Shown: positions 51,690 through 61,443 of the stretch, in pieces | How the letters are laid out: each line of letters starts with the position of its first letter | How positions within the stretch are numbered: position 1 is the first letter of the stretch | DNA from: Frondihabitans sp. Leaf304 | GTDB lineage: Bacteria; Actinomycetota; Actinomycetes; Actinomycetales; Microbacteriaceae | DNA: 64,000 nt | Assembly (NCBI RefSeq): GCF_001423105.1 | Contig: NZ_LMNV01000002.1 | Span: forward strand, 1,367,003-1,431,002 | Direction: 5' to 3' | Position numbers and translations under genes: made by a program | The notes under the pieces: generated by a model | The model's input: the letters and a program-made list of their open reading frames with translations, nothing else | Databases searched by the model: none | What the model was told of the DNA's origin: nothing

Positions 51690-52973
51690 ATGCTCACTCG
51701 TTCTCTTCCTGCGCCACTGGTGCGTCGGATCCTGCTCTGCCTCGCCATCGCCGTGCCGGCCGTGATGTTCCGCGTCACCGGTTTCGCGCCGAACCCCGTC
51801 GTCGATCTCGTCGTATTCGGGGCCGCCGTCGTCGCGGCGTCGTTCTTGCTCGCCTGGGCTGCCGAGGCCGCCCAGAAAGACATCTCGGGGGCGCTCGCCA
51901 TCGCGATCCTCGCTCTCATCGCCGTGCTGCCCGAATACGCCGTCGACCTGTACTACGCGTTCCGCTCCGGTTCCGACCCGGCCTACGAGCAGTTCGCCGC
52001 CGCCAACATGACCGGCTCGAACCGTCTGCTCCTCGGCTTCGGTTGGCCTCTCGTCGTGTTCGTGGCGCTCTTCGTCGCGCGTCGCACCGCTGCGGCTCGA
52101 GGCGTATCCGGCCGCTCGGTTCCCCGGGCACTCGACCTGCCGGGATCCTCGCGTCTCGATGTCGGTGTGCTCGCGATCGTGGCCGTCATCGCGTTCGTGA
52201 TCCCCCTCACCGGTCAGATCGCCCTGTGGTTCGGCATCATCCTGATCGCCATCTTCGCCGCCTACCTGTGGCGAGCCGGCAACGCCGCGAACGATGACGA
52301 CGACGAGGAGTTCGTCGGAACGGCAGCGCACATCGCGGGCCTGCCCGCACGCCTTCGCAAGATCACGTTCGTGGCGATGTTCGTTGTCGCGGCCGCCGTC
52401 ATTCTCTCGTCGGCGGAACCCTTCGCCGATGCCCTCGTGCAGTCGGGATCGTCGCTCGGCATCGACAGCTACTTCCTCGTGCAGTGGCTCGCGCCGTTGG
52501 CCACCGAGGCGCCGGAGTTCATCGTCGCGGTGCTGTTCGCCCTGCGCGGCCAGGGTGCCGCCGCCATCGGAACGCTGATCGCCTCGAAGATCAACCAGTG
52601 GACCCTCCTCGTCGGATCGCTCCCCATCGCCCACCTCCTGGGTGGCGGCGGCACCGACCTCCCCCTCGACGGGCGCCAGGTCGAGGAGTTCGTCCTGACG
52701 GCGTCGCAGACCGTGATGGGGGTCGCCATCATCGTGGCGCTGCGGTTCCACCGGTGGGCCGCCATTGCCCTGGTCGCCCTGTTCGCCCTGCAGTTCGTCG
52801 TCACCGGCGAGACCGGACGCTACGTGCTGAGCGCAGTGCACATCGCGGTCGCGCTCGTGGCGCTGTGGCTGCAGCGGCGCGACATCCTGCCGACGATCAC
52901 GGCGCCGTTCCGGCGGCAGTCGTCGATCGCGGCGGGCCCGGGCGAGCGGGAGCTGGCGGGTTCAGAGCGCTAG
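51690..52973 (+). CDS. Sodium/calcium exchanger-type membrane protein (CaCA superfamily)
   Basis: A 427-residue protein with two homologous halves separated by a hydrophilic loop (NAANDDDDEEFVGTAAHI at about 195-215). Each half has an ion-binding alpha-repeat: AEAAQKDISGALAIAILALIAVLPEYAVDLYYAF and LAPLATEAPEFIVAVLFALRGQGAAAIGTLIASKINQWT, with the acidic residues LPE and APE that bind cation. About ten to eleven membrane segments. It exchanges Na+ or H+ for Ca2+ or another cation; specificity cannot be read. Confidence 0.87.
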   Translation: MLTRSLPAPLVRRILLCLAIAVPAVMFRVTGFAPNPVVDLVVFGAAVVAASFLLAWAAEAAQKDISGALAIAILALIAVLPEYAVDLYYAFRSGSDPAYEQFAAANMTGSNRLLLGFGWPLVVFVALFVARRTAAARGVSGRSVPRALDLPGSSRLDVGVLAIVAVIAFVIPLTGQIALWFGIILIAIFAAYLWRAGNAANDDDDEEFVGTAAHIAGLPARLRKITFVAMFVVAAAVILSSAEPFADALVQSGSSLGIDSYFLVQWLAPLATEAPEFIVAVLFALRGQGAAAIGTLIASKINQWTLLVGSLPIAHLLGGGGTDLPLDGRQVEEFVLTASQTVMGVAIIVALRFHRWAAIALVALFALQFVVTGETGRYVLSAVHIAVALVALWLQRRDILPTITAPFRRQSSIAAGPGERELAGSER

Positions 52974-53002
52974 GCGCGCGGGCTCGGGAGCGGGCGCGCA
53001 TT

Positions 53003-53069
53003 TCAGGCATGCAGGCGCGCCCGGCAGCGCTCACCCCGCTGCGCGGCCGCGCGGATGCAGACCTCCTGA
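53003..53069. repeat. Family 1 palindromic element, single copy
   Basis: TCAGGCATGCAGGCGCG (53003-53019) and GCGGATGCAGACCTCCTGA (ending 53069) are rough inverses. Isolated copy between the antiporter and the DtxR gene. Confidence 0.6.
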
Positions 53070-53107
53070 CGCCTGCACGGTGGGCAGGGCGTCGTGGGGG
53101 GCAGACG

Positions 53108-53243
53108 CCAGGGCCCGCGGGAGTGCCGCGCTGAGTCGATCGCGCTAGGTCCCCCTGGTTTTCCTGAGCCGGGTGCGTCGACGACGGAACGGATCAGGGT
53201 TCCTGACTCGTGGGCACCCGAGCACCGCGCTCCCGCGGGCCCC
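53108..53243. repeat. Inverted pair of the GGGCCCGCGGGAG motif
   Basis: CCAGGGCCCGCGGGAGTGCC at 53108-53127 faces an inverted copy GCGCTCCCGCGGGCCCC at 53227-53243, about 100 bp apart. The rest of 52974-53351 shows no gene. Confidence 0.65.
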
Positions 53244-53351
53244 GACGCCACCAGGCTCGGCGCCGCGCACCCCGCGCCGCTCGCGAGATGGCCGAAACTG
53301 CGCCCCCACCGCCGCGCACCCGTCGATCAAGCCACCTCGCGAGAGCGCTTG

Positions 53352-54059
53352 CTAGTGCGCGTGCCCCTCGGCCGCGCTCGTCACCCAAATAGCCTCGGCC
53401 GCGACGGTCGCGAGCTCGGTCGTCCCGACGACGGTCAGGTCGCCCGCCTGGAGGATCTCGAGCCCGAGACTCCCGGCGAAGGCGTGCCGCTCTGCGAGGC
53501 GGACGTGCGACCCGACCGTGATGGCGAGCCCTCCGAGAAAGCGCAGCAGTGCAGGATCGTGGTCGCTGACGCGCACGACACCCGCGCACGATCCGTCGCC
53601 GAGTTCGGTCAGGCGCCGACCGCGCGGGTGGGTGATTGTTCCGTCAGCGCGGGGAATCGGATCGCCGTGGGGGTCGTGGTCAGGAAACCCGAGCTCGGCG
53701 TCGATCTTGGCGAGGAGGCGATCCGAGACGGCGTGCTCCAAGATCTCGGCTTCGTCGTGCACTTCGTCCCACCCATAGCCGTGATGCTCGACGAGATAGG
53801 TCTCGATGAGCCGGTGACGCCGGACCACCTGAATGGCCAGCGCACGGCCGGTCGGGCTCAGCGTCGCGCGACCGTACGGCTCGTACTCGAGGTACCCCTC
53901 GCGGGCGAGCTTTTTCAGGTTGCCCGAGACACTCGACGCGACGACACCCAGAGTTGAAGCAAGCTCGTTTGTCGTGAGCCCCTCACCCGACCACTCGTGG
54001 GCCTTCCAGATGACCTTGACGTAGTCCTCCGTCATGGTGCCGGCGGTCGGTGTGCTCAT
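53352..54059 (-). CDS. DtxR/MntR-type metal-dependent regulator
   Basis: A 235-residue protein from the ATG at 54059. The N-terminal winged helix is TEDYVKVIWKAHEWSGEGLTTNELASTLGVVASSVSGNLKKLAREGYLEY; the dimer/metal domain has RLIETYLVEHHGYGWDEVHDEAEILEHAVSDRLLAKID with the Glu/His metal ligands (EVHDEAEILEH), and FPDHDPHGDPIP. The C-terminal SH3-like FeoA domain is present. MntR- or IdeR-like control by Mn2+ or Fe2+ is expected; it may govern the adjacent molybdoenzyme operon or a distant manganese/iron transporter. The last residues EGHAH are an extra His pair. Confidence 0.92.
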   Translation of the reverse strand: MSTPTAGTMTEDYVKVIWKAHEWSGEGLTTNELASTLGVVASSVSGNLKKLAREGYLEYEPYGRATLSPTGRALAIQVVRRHRLIETYLVEHHGYGWDEVHDEAEILEHAVSDRLLAKIDAELGFPDHDPHGDPIPRADGTITHPRGRRLTELGDGSCAGVVRVSDHDPALLRFLGGLAITVGSHVRLAERHAFAGSLGLEILQAGDLTVVGTTELATVAAEAIWVTSAAEGHAH

Positions 54060-54144
54060 GCTCTCAGGGTATTGGCCAGACACCGCACCCATCACCTGCC
54101 GCCGACCACACCGGCGCCGTCACCGCCGAAACAACTACCGCCGC

Positions 54145-56451
54145 TCACACCACCGCCGGAACCGCAGCCGGCACGACTCTCACCAGCACGGCCTTCGACA
54201 CGGGCGTATTGCTGGCGATCGATGCGCTGTCGAGGGGCACGAGCACATTCGCCTCGGGGAAGTAGGCGGCGGCGCATCCCTTCGCCGTCGGATACGACAC
54301 CACGCGATAACCCCGCAGGGCGCGCTCGACGTCGTCGGTCCAGTCGGTGAAGACGTCGACCGACTGCCCGTCGACGAGACCGAGTTCGTCGAGGTCGTCG
54401 GGATTGATGAAGACGACCTCGCGACCCTTCTTGATGCCGCGGTAGCGGTCGTTGAGGCTGTAGATCGTGGTGTTGTACTGGTCGTGAGAGCGCAGGGTCT
54501 GCAGAAGGAGTCGCCCCTCGGGCCGCTCGACATGCTCGAGGTCGTTGACCGTGATCATGGCCTTGCCGGTCGCGGTATCGAAGGTGCGGGAGTCGCGCGG
54601 CCCGTTCGGCAGAACGAACCCCTCGCGGCTTCCGGCCCGCGCGCTGTAGTCGTCGAACCCGGGGACGACCCGGCTGATGTGATCGCGGATGACGTCGTAG
54701 TCGTCTTCCATTGCCGTCCAGTCGACGGGAACGCTGTCGCCGAGCGTCGCTTTCGCGAGCCGAGCGACGATGGCGATCTCGGAGAGGAGGCCCGGTGCGA
54801 CCGGAGGCACCTGCCCGTGGCTGCCGTGAACCGAGCAGACCGTGTCTTCGACCGAGACGAACTGCGGACCGGCCTTCTGGATGTCGATCTCCGTGCGACC
54901 CATCGTGGGCAGGATGAGTGCCTCCGCCCCAACGACCGCGTGCGATCGGTTGAGCTTCGTCGAGACCTGCACGGTCATCTCGGTGCCGCGGAATGCCTTC
55001 TCAGCGGCCTGCGTGTCGGAGATGGCGGCGACGAGGTTGCCGCCCATGCCCATCCAGAATTTGATCTCGCCCTTCTGCATCGCCTTGATGCCTTTGAGCG
55101 CGTCGACCCCGTGCTTGCGCGGCGGGTCGAAGTGGAACTCCTGCTGCACGGCGTCGAGGAAGGTGTCGGACATCTGCTCCCAGATGCCCATCGTGCGGTC
55201 ACCCTGCACGTTGCTGTGACCTCGGATCGGCGACGCACCCGCTCCGGGCTTGCCCATGTTGCCCCGCAGCAGGAGCAGGTTGATGATCTCTTTGATCGTG
55301 TCGACGGCTTTGCGGTGCTGGGTGATACCCATCGCCCAGGTGATGATGACCCGATCGGCCGAGATATAGCGCTCGGCGAGTTCGTCGATCTCGGCCGTGC
55401 TCAAACCCGTCGCCAGCAGCACCTCGTCGTCGTCGATCTCGGCGACGTGCGCGCGGAACTCCTCGAGCCCAGCGCAGTGCTCCTCGAGGAAGGCGTGGTC
55501 GAGCACGGTGCCGGGCGCCGCGTCTTCGGCGGCGAGCACCCTTTTCGACACGGCCTGGAGCAACGCCATGTCGCCCCCCAGGCGGATCTGCAGAAACTGG
55601 TCGGCGATCTCGGTGCCGTGCCCGACGACGCCGCGAACACGCTGGGGGTTCTTGTATCGACGCAGGCCGGCCTCGGGCAGAGGGTTGACCGCGACGATCT
55701 TGGCGCCGTTCTTCTTGGCGTCTTCGAGGGCGGTCAGCATCCGCGGGTGGTTCGTGCCCGGGTTCTGCCCCATCACGATGATGAGGTCGGTGTTCTCGAA
55801 GTCGTCGTACGCGATCGTCGACTTGCCGATGCCGACGGTCTCGGACATCGCCACACCGGTCGATTCGTGACACATGTTCGAGCAGTCGGGCAGGTTGTTC
55901 GTGCCGAAAGCACGCACGAAGAGCTGATAGATGAACGCCGCCTCGTTGGAGGTGCGGCCAGACGTGTAGAAAGACGCTTCGTCGGGAGAGGCGAGCGAGT
56001 TGAGCTTCGACCCGATGATTTCGAACGCGCGCTCCCACGTGACCGGCTCGTAGAACTCAGAGCCCTCTCGCTTGTAGACGGGTTCGGTGAGGCGCCCCTG
56101 CATGCCCAGCCAGTACTCGCTCTTGTCGAGGAGGTCGCTGATCGGGTGCTCGGCCCAGAACGTGCGTGGCACGAGCACCGGGTTGGCCTCCCAGGTGACT
56201 GCCTTGGCGCCGTTCTCGCAGAACTCCGCCACCTTGCGGTGATCCGGGTCGGGCCAGGCGCAGCTCATGCAGTCGAAGCCGTCTTTTTGATTGAGCGAGG
56301 TCATCAGCTTGACGGTGCGCGCGAGGCCGAGCTGCTTGATCGCGGGCTCCATCGAATGCAAGACGCCCGGAACACCGGCCGCCCACTCGCGGGGCGGCCC
56401 CACGGTGAGGTCGTCGTCGTTCACATCGTGGACGGGAGGCTTTTCGGTCAT
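54145..56451 (-). CDS. FdhF/YdeP family molybdopterin oxidoreductase
   Basis: A 768-residue protein. [32 protein letters not shown] is the Cys-containing N-terminal signature of the YdeP-type formate-dehydrogenase-alpha group. [13 protein letters not shown] places a Cys where the molybdenum ligand (Sec or Cys) lies. [17 protein letters not shown] and [32 protein letters not shown] are molybdopterin-binding blocks; the C-terminal domain has [17 protein letters not shown] and [18 protein letters not shown]. Reaction likely formate oxidation or acid-resistance-linked as for YdeP; not proven. It overlaps fdhD by 4 bp. No beta/gamma FDH subunits are adjacent, so a soluble form is implied. Confidence 0.92.
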   Translation of the reverse strand: MTEKPPVHDVNDDDLTVGPPREWAAGVPGVLHSMEPAIKQLGLARTVKLMTSLNQKDGFDCMSCAWPDPDHRKVAEFCENGAKAVTWEANPVLVPRTFWAEHPISDLLDKSEYWLGMQGRLTEPVYKREGSEFYEPVTWERAFEIIGSKLNSLASPDEASFYTSGRTSNEAAFIYQLFVRAFGTNNLPDCSNMCHESTGVAMSETVGIGKSTIAYDDFENTDLIIVMGQNPGTNHPRMLTALEDAKKNGAKIVAVNPLPEAGLRRYKNPQRVRGVVGHGTEIADQFLQIRLGGDMALLQAVSKRVLAAEDAAPGTVLDHAFLEEHCAGLEEFRAHVAEIDDDEVLLATGLSTAEIDELAERYISADRVIITWAMGITQHRKAVDTIKEIINLLLLRGNMGKPGAGASPIRGHSNVQGDRTMGIWEQMSDTFLDAVQQEFHFDPPRKHGVDALKGIKAMQKGEIKFWMGMGGNLVAAISDTQAAEKAFRGTEMTVQVSTKLNRSHAVVGAEALILPTMGRTEIDIQKAGPQFVSVEDTVCSVHGSHGQVPPVAPGLLSEIAIVARLAKATLGDSVPVDWTAMEDDYDVIRDHISRVVPGFDDYSARAGSREGFVLPNGPRDSRTFDTATGKAMITVNDLEHVERPEGRLLLQTLRSHDQYNTTIYSLNDRYRGIKKGREVVFINPDDLDELGLVDGQSVDVFTDWTDDVERALRGYRVVSYPTAKGCAAAYFPEANVLVPLDSASIASNTPVSKAVLVRVVPAAVPAVV

Positions 56452-57380
56452 CGTGCGCTCGCAGTCTTCTCGGAGATCGTCAGTTCGTTCGTGAGTTGCA
56501 GTGTGGCCCGCCCGTCAGGCGAGGGCTCGGAGGTCGACGCGGAGGGAACAGCGCCCAGGATCCGATCCGGGCGCGAGTACACGACCATGCTCTGCCCCCG
56601 CAGAAACCCGACGATCGTGACACCGAGCTCCGTCGCCAGGTCGATGGCGAGCGAGGAGGGAGCCGACACAGCGGCCATCACGGGGATCCCCGCCATGGAG
56701 GCCTTCTGGGTCAGCTCGAAGCTGGCCCGACCCGACACCATGAGCACGGTGCCGGTGAGCGGCAGGCGGTCTTCTTTCACTGCCCAGCCGACCACCTTGT
56801 CGACGGCGTTGTGCCGCCCGACGTCTTCGCGGATCACGAGCATCTCGCCGGTGGCGCCGTCGAAGAGCGCGGCCGCGTGCAGCCCTCCGGTCTTTTCGAA
56901 CACGGCTTGCGCCTCTCTCAGGGCGTCGGGGAACGTCGCGAGAACGGCAGGGTCGACGACGAGTTCGTCGTGTTCGACCGCATGCTGGGAGCTCGTCCGC
57001 ACGGCATCGATAGAGGCTTTGCCACAGAGCCCGCAGGAGCTGGTGGTGTAGAAGGCTCGCTGGAGACTCGGATCGGGTGGCGCGACTCCCGGAGCCAGGA
57101 GCACGTCGAGCACGTTGTAGGTGTTGAGCCCCTCGTCGGTCGCGCCTGCGCAATACATGGCCCGCATGAACTCGTCACCTCGCGCGATGACCCCCTCGGA
57201 GACCAGGAATCCGGCCGCCAGATCGAAGTCGTTGCCGGGAGTCCGCATTGTGATGGCGAGAGCGGTACCGCCGACGCGAATCTCAAGCGGCTCTTCGACG
57301 GCGAGAGTGTCGATGGTCAGCGTCGGGGCCTTGCCGACGGTCACCCGAGTGACCGGGGCACGTGACGTGATGCGGTTCAT
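56448..57380 (-). CDS. fdhD: Formate dehydrogenase accessory sulfurtransferase FdhD
   Basis: A 310-residue protein that delivers sulfur to the molybdenum cofactor of formate dehydrogenases. The CxxC in [14 protein letters not shown] is the catalytic pair. [30 protein letters not shown] is the N-terminal family block and [18 protein letters not shown] the C-terminal one, with DVGRHNA being diagnostic. Coupled by ATGA overlap to the fdhF-like gene, which must be its client. Confidence 0.96.
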   Translation of the reverse strand: MNRITSRAPVTRVTVGKAPTLTIDTLAVEEPLEIRVGGTALAITMRTPGNDFDLAAGFLVSEGVIARGDEFMRAMYCAGATDEGLNTYNVLDVLLAPGVAPPDPSLQRAFYTTSSCGLCGKASIDAVRTSSQHAVEHDELVVDPAVLATFPDALREAQAVFEKTGGLHAAALFDGATGEMLVIREDVGRHNAVDKVVGWAVKEDRLPLTGTVLMVSGRASFELTQKASMAGIPVMAAVSAPSSLAIDLATELGVTIVGFLRGQSMVVYSRPDRILGAVPSASTSEPSPDGRATLQLTNELTISEKTASAR

Positions 57381-57410
57381 AAGTGCAGGCCTATCATTCG
57401 AAGGAGAGGA

Positions 57411-58592
57411 TCACCAGGGCAGTCGCACGGTGTCGAGCATGTCTCCACGTCGAGCACCACCCGGAGGGGCCATCATCAGCCCCTCGGATTCGGTCAGACC
57501 CCGCAGCATGGCGGATGACTGCTGAGAGGCCGGCACAGCCCCGCTCTCCCCCATCGCGTAGGCGAGAACGAGGTCGTCGTCGCGGCGATTGTCGATGTCG
57601 ACCCCGGTTTCGACTCGACCGGTTGCCGGCAGCGGCCGCCCGAGGAGGCCGGCGACGAGAGGGAGCCCGAGACTCACGAGGCAGACCATCGCTGCCATGG
57701 GGTTACCGGGAAGACAGAGGTAGAGGCGGTCGGCCTGCTTCGCCAGCAGCACCGGGTGCCCCGGCCGCATGGCGGTGCGATCGATGACGAGCTCGGCGCC
57801 GAGTTCACTCAGGGCGGCACGGATGTGATCTGTGCTGCCCGCCGCAGTGCCGCCCGTCGTCACGACGAGCTTCGCCTCGACATCCAGTGCCGCGACCGTC
57901 GACGAGAGGTCGTCGGGAACGCGTTCGGCGCTTCGAGGATCAGCCCCGACCGACCGCAGGATCCCGGGGAACACGTGGGTGAACACATCGCGCACCTGCC
58001 CCGCCCGAGGTGACCCCGACCCCACGATCTCGTCGCCCAGCACTCGCACGGCGACCACGGGCGCCTCCGCCACCTCGACGCTGTCGACCCCGGCGGCGGC
58101 GGCGAGTGCCGCCCGAGGCGGCGTCAGGATTGTTCCGGCCGTGAACAGGAGCTCGCCCACCCGGACCTCCTCCCCCGCCGGCCGAATATGGCGACGTCGC
58201 GGTGCATCGCCCCCGAGCGCGGCGCGGAGCACGAGTCGGCCGCCACTGTCGACCTCTCCGTCTTCGGCTCGAACGACCCGGGTTGCCCCGACGGGAACCG
58301 GTGCTCCCGTCGTCACCGGCCGAGCAGCGCCCGGCGCCAAGGGAGCCCCGGCTGGCACGTCGCCCGCCACGATGGGTGCTCCTATCGCCCAGGGCCCGTC
58401 TCCCGAGACGACCCAGCCGTCCATAGCCGAGCCGTCGTGTGCGGGAACGTCGGTGGGAGCAAAGAGATCGTCCGCCAAGGTGCGGCCGACGGCAGTAGCC
58501 AGGGAGATCGTTTCGACGCGCATCGACTGACGGGCACCGGCCTCGTGAGCCAGTGCCCGGGCGGCGAGCCAGCCGGGAAGCGACTGGCTCAT
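57411..58592 (-). CDS. moeA: Molybdopterin molybdotransferase MoeA
   Basis: A 393-residue enzyme that inserts molybdate into adenylylated molybdopterin. VPAHDGSAMDGWVVSGD is the MoeA N-terminal block (usually FDxSAMDGYA), GEEVRVGELLFTAGTILTPPRAALAAAAGVDSVEV the next, TTGGTAAGSTDHIRAAL the GGxSxGxxD block in altered form (AAGS for SVGD), and LYLCLPGNPMAAMVCLVSL the LPGNPVSA motif. It overlaps the upstream DUF6457 gene by 4 bp. Confidence 0.94.
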   Translation of the reverse strand: MSQSLPGWLAARALAHEAGARQSMRVETISLATAVGRTLADDLFAPTDVPAHDGSAMDGWVVSGDGPWAIGAPIVAGDVPAGAPLAPGAARPVTTGAPVPVGATRVVRAEDGEVDSGGRLVLRAALGGDAPRRRHIRPAGEEVRVGELLFTAGTILTPPRAALAAAAGVDSVEVAEAPVVAVRVLGDEIVGSGSPRAGQVRDVFTHVFPGILRSVGADPRSAERVPDDLSSTVAALDVEAKLVVTTGGTAAGSTDHIRAALSELGAELVIDRTAMRPGHPVLLAKQADRLYLCLPGNPMAAMVCLVSLGLPLVAGLLGRPLPATGRVETGVDIDNRRDDDLVLAYAMGESGAVPASQQSSAMLRGLTESEGLMMAPPGGARRGDMLDTVRLPW

Positions 58593-58855
58593 CGCGAGGC
58601 GGTACCAGCGTCGTCGGTCGCGAGCCGTGTGGCGACACCGACCGCGGTGGTCACGTCGGCCGCGCCCCCGCCCAGCAGCCCGGCCGCATACCCCACGAGG
58701 AACGTCGTGACCGGGGCGGCAGGCCGCGCGACGCCATGGGCTGCATCGCGCGCGAGGTCGAGGACCTCGTCGAGATCGAGCTCGAAATCGGCGGGGAGCT
58801 GGAGGGCCTCAGAGAGCCTCGCGACCCAGGTGGTGAGAACGTCGTGGTCGGTCAT
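58589..58855 (-). CDS. DUF6457 domain protein in moco cluster
   Basis: An 88-residue acidic helical protein from the ATG at 58855 (MTDHDVLTTWVARLSEALQL). DLDEVLDLARDAAHGVARPAAPVTTFLVGYAAGLLGGG is the conserved part. It lies between mobA and moeA with a 4-bp overlap to moeA, a repeated actinobacterial arrangement that suggests a small accessory role in molybdenum cofactor maturation. Function undetermined. Confidence 0.85.
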   Translation of the reverse strand: MTDHDVLTTWVARLSEALQLPADFELDLDEVLDLARDAAHGVARPAAPVTTFLVGYAAGLLGGGAADVTTAVGVATRLATDDAGTASR

Positions 58856-58863
58856 GGAGCTAG

Positions 58864-59523
58864 TCAATCAGCCCACCCGAGATCGCCGTCGGCGTTTTCC
58901 ACAGGGTTGACACCGAGTCGCCGCGCGTCGTCCGGGGAGTCCACGTCGGCACAGAGCGCGCTCGCCACCGGCACCTCGACCACCCGGAGGGGGCCGAGGA
59001 GCCGCCGCAGCGAGAGCCCGGCGAGCTGACCCGCAGCCTCGTGCTCGCGAGCCGCGGCGCGGAGGCTCTCTGCCCGGTACAGCGCGAGCAGTGGCTGCCT
59101 GCGACCGGAATCGTCGACCGCAACGTACCCCTCCGGGTCGTCTTGCCCGGACCGGTCGACAACCCCTTCGCGAAGTGCGACCACGGCCTCTGCGGCCCTC
59201 GGAACGTCCGCGGCCAGGACCAGCACCCATGTCGACGACCGCGACGAGGAGCCTCGCCGATCACGCGACAGCGCAGCGAGCCCGGCGGCGAGGCCGGCCG
59301 CAGGGCCGGAAAAGGGTGGCTCCTCACCGGCGGAGAGAACGGCCGAGGGCACGACTTGCCCGGGTCGCGCGCTGACGACGACGATTCTTTCTGCACCCGC
59401 AGCCGCCTGCACGGCACGCTCGAGTAACGTCGAGCCTTTGGCGACGAGTGCCGTCTTGTCGATGCCACCGAGACGGGATGCGCGACCGCCCGCGAGGATC
59501 ACCGCGTCGAACGTGCCTTCCAT
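58864..59523 (-). CDS. mobA: Molybdenum cofactor guanylyltransferase-like protein
   Basis: A 219-residue nucleotidyltransferase. FDAVILAGGRASRLGGIDKTALVAKGSTLLERAV is the LAGGxSxRxGxDK signature, with the metal Asp in VLVLAADVPRAA and RQPLLALYRAE further on. It attaches GMP (or CMP in MocA relatives) to molybdopterin, as needed by the bis-MGD fdhF-like enzyme. Eight bp separate it from the DUF6457 gene. Confidence 0.9.
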   Translation of the reverse strand: MEGTFDAVILAGGRASRLGGIDKTALVAKGSTLLERAVQAAAGAERIVVVSARPGQVVPSAVLSAGEEPPFSGPAAGLAAGLAALSRDRRGSSSRSSTWVLVLAADVPRAAEAVVALREGVVDRSGQDDPEGYVAVDDSGRRQPLLALYRAESLRAAAREHEAAGQLAGLSLRRLLGPLRVVEVPVASALCADVDSPDDARRLGVNPVENADGDLGWAD

Positions 59524-59553
59524 ACCGGTGACGCTAGCCCCTGAGAAGTGGGC

Positions 59554-61119
59554 TCAGTGCGCCATCGGCGTCGGAGCGCCCTCGATCACCGGCGGCTTGC
59601 GCACGAAGAAGCTCGCGACGATGGCCAGCAGCGACACCAGCGCCCCGGCGAGGAACGCAATCTGGACTCCCGCAGCAGTGGCATCGACATCACTCGCGCC
59701 CGCGGCGATCTTGGAGGCGGCTCCTGTCGAGAGCAGGGTGACGAAGAGGGCCGTGCCGACGCCCGCCATCACCTGCTGAACGGTATTCAGGATCGCGCTC
59801 CCGTGCGAGTAGAGCTCGGGCTTGAGCGAGCCGAGCGACGACGAGAACAGCGGCGTGAACGTCATGGCCAGCCCGATGCTCAGGATCACGTGCGTGACCG
59901 GGATCATGAACGCCGGAGTGCCCGCGTGCAGGAACATCGCCATCGTCCAGAGCGCTCCGCTGACCAGGATCGAGCCGACGATGAGCAGGGTCGACGGACC
60001 GAATCGATCGTAGAAACGGCCGACGAAGGGCGAGAGGACACCCATGATGAGCCCGCCCGGCAGCAGCAGCAGGCCGGTCGTGAGCGTCGTGAGGCCGAGG
60101 ACCGACTGCATGTAGATGGGCAGGATGATGAGCGTGCCGAACAGCGCGATGCTCGAGACGGCGATCATCGCGATGGAAATCGAGAAGTTTCGCGTCAGGA
60201 ACGTGCGCAGGTCGAGTAGGGGCGACGACACGCGTGCGAGACGGGTCTGACGAAGGATGAACAGAGCGAGAGCCACGACGCCGACCACGACGGGCACGAG
60301 CGGCGGAACCGGCTGCGGCGACCCGGAAGCCGCTTCGCCGACGCCCGCGAGACCGTAGAGCAGACCGGCGAAGGCGAAGGCCGACAGGATCACCGAGAGG
60401 ACGTCGAGGGGCACCTTGCGAGGAACGGTGACGTTCTTCATCTTGACTGCGCCGAGGATCAATGCGGCGACCGCGATCGGCAGCACGATGATGAACATGA
60501 AGCGCCAGCTGAGCGCGCTGAGAATGATGCCGGAGATCGTCGGGCCGATGGCCGGCGCCACCGAGATGACGATCGAGATGTTGCCCATGGTGCGGCCGCG
60601 AGCTGCGGGCGCGACCAGGGTCATGGCCGTGGTCATGAGCAGCGGCAGCATGATCGCGGTGCCACTCGCCTGGACGACGCGGGCGATCAGCAGCACGGAG
60701 AACCCGGGCGCGATCGCCGCGATGAGGGTGCCGACGCTGAACAGGGACATTGCCAGCAGGAAGACCTGCCTGGTGTGGAATCGCTGAAGCAGGAAACCCG
60801 TCACCGGGATGACTACGGCCATCGTGAGAAGGAAACCGGTCGTGAGCCACTGGGCGGTCGCGGCCGTGACCTTCAGGTCGATGATCAGGGTCGGCAGGGC
60901 GACGCTCATGATCGTCTCGTTGAGGATGACCACGAAGGCCGAGACGATGAGCAGCCCGATAACGAGGCGGTTGCGGGCGCTGTCGTCGGCAGGGGCGGAA
61001 GAGGCGCCTCCGGCGGGCGCAGTGCCCCCGGCAGGTGTGGTGGCACCGGCGGAGGGGCCGCCAGGTGAGGTGCCGCGCGAGGCGGCCGGCGTGGAGACAG
61101 TGTCGTTCGTCAAGAGCAT
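59554..61119 (-). CDS. DHA2-type MFS transporter, second copy
   Basis: A 521-residue protein from the ATG at 61119. After a Gly/Ala/Pro-rich 40-residue start come fourteen membrane segments; VILNETIMSVALPTLIIDLKV (motif D1), LLQRFHTRQVFLL (motif A region, with the acidic residue missing) and TGFLLTMAVVIPVTGF are seen. It is similar to LmrB/MDR-type exporters. Only 30 bp separate it from mobA, so it may be cotranscribed with the molybdenum cofactor genes, although the functional link is unclear. Confidence 0.88.
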   Translation of the reverse strand: MLLTNDTVSTPAASRGTSPGGPSAGATTPAGGTAPAGGASSAPADDSARNRLVIGLLIVSAFVVILNETIMSVALPTLIIDLKVTAATAQWLTTGFLLTMAVVIPVTGFLLQRFHTRQVFLLAMSLFSVGTLIAAIAPGFSVLLIARVVQASGTAIMLPLLMTTAMTLVAPAARGRTMGNISIVISVAPAIGPTISGIILSALSWRFMFIIVLPIAVAALILGAVKMKNVTVPRKVPLDVLSVILSAFAFAGLLYGLAGVGEAASGSPQPVPPLVPVVVGVVALALFILRQTRLARVSSPLLDLRTFLTRNFSISIAMIAVSSIALFGTLIILPIYMQSVLGLTTLTTGLLLLPGGLIMGVLSPFVGRFYDRFGPSTLLIVGSILVSGALWTMAMFLHAGTPAFMIPVTHVILSIGLAMTFTPLFSSSLGSLKPELYSHGSAILNTVQQVMAGVGTALFVTLLSTGAASKIAAGASDVDATAAGVQIAFLAGALVSLLAIVASFFVRKPPVIEGAPTPMAH

Positions 61120-61443
61120 TCCAGTGATCGTGGCGGGCGCGGTGAAGAGGGGGAGAGCGACGCGTGGCGCTGAACGCGTCAAGGATCGAACGTGGTGGTT
61201 TGGTCAGTATTCCCCCTGCCGCCGACATTCTGAAGGCCCGAGGCGAGAAGAGGTTCGCGCATCAGGATTCCAGGCGCGGTCGGGCTCCACCGCCCAGTGC
61301 CCACGGCGTCCGCAAGCTCTCTTTCCTGACGAGCAAATCCTCGCGACCACTCATCTGCACTGACCCCGGCCAACTCACGCAGGCACTACCCCCGGACAGG
61401 ACAAATACTTTGTATTTTAGATTGACAGTGATATTTTGGATTC
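61120..61443. promoter_or_regulatory. Intergenic region with a family 1 element and a GTG-adjacent promoter
   Basis: TCAGGATTCCAGGCGCG (61262-61278) and TTTCCTGA (61322-61329) form another family 1 element. An AT-rich stretch, rare in this genome, follows at 61405-61440 with TATTTT (61433-61438) six bases before the GTG at 61444; TTTGTA 17 bases upstream is a weak -35. This suggests a leaderless start for the next gene. Confidence 0.5.
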
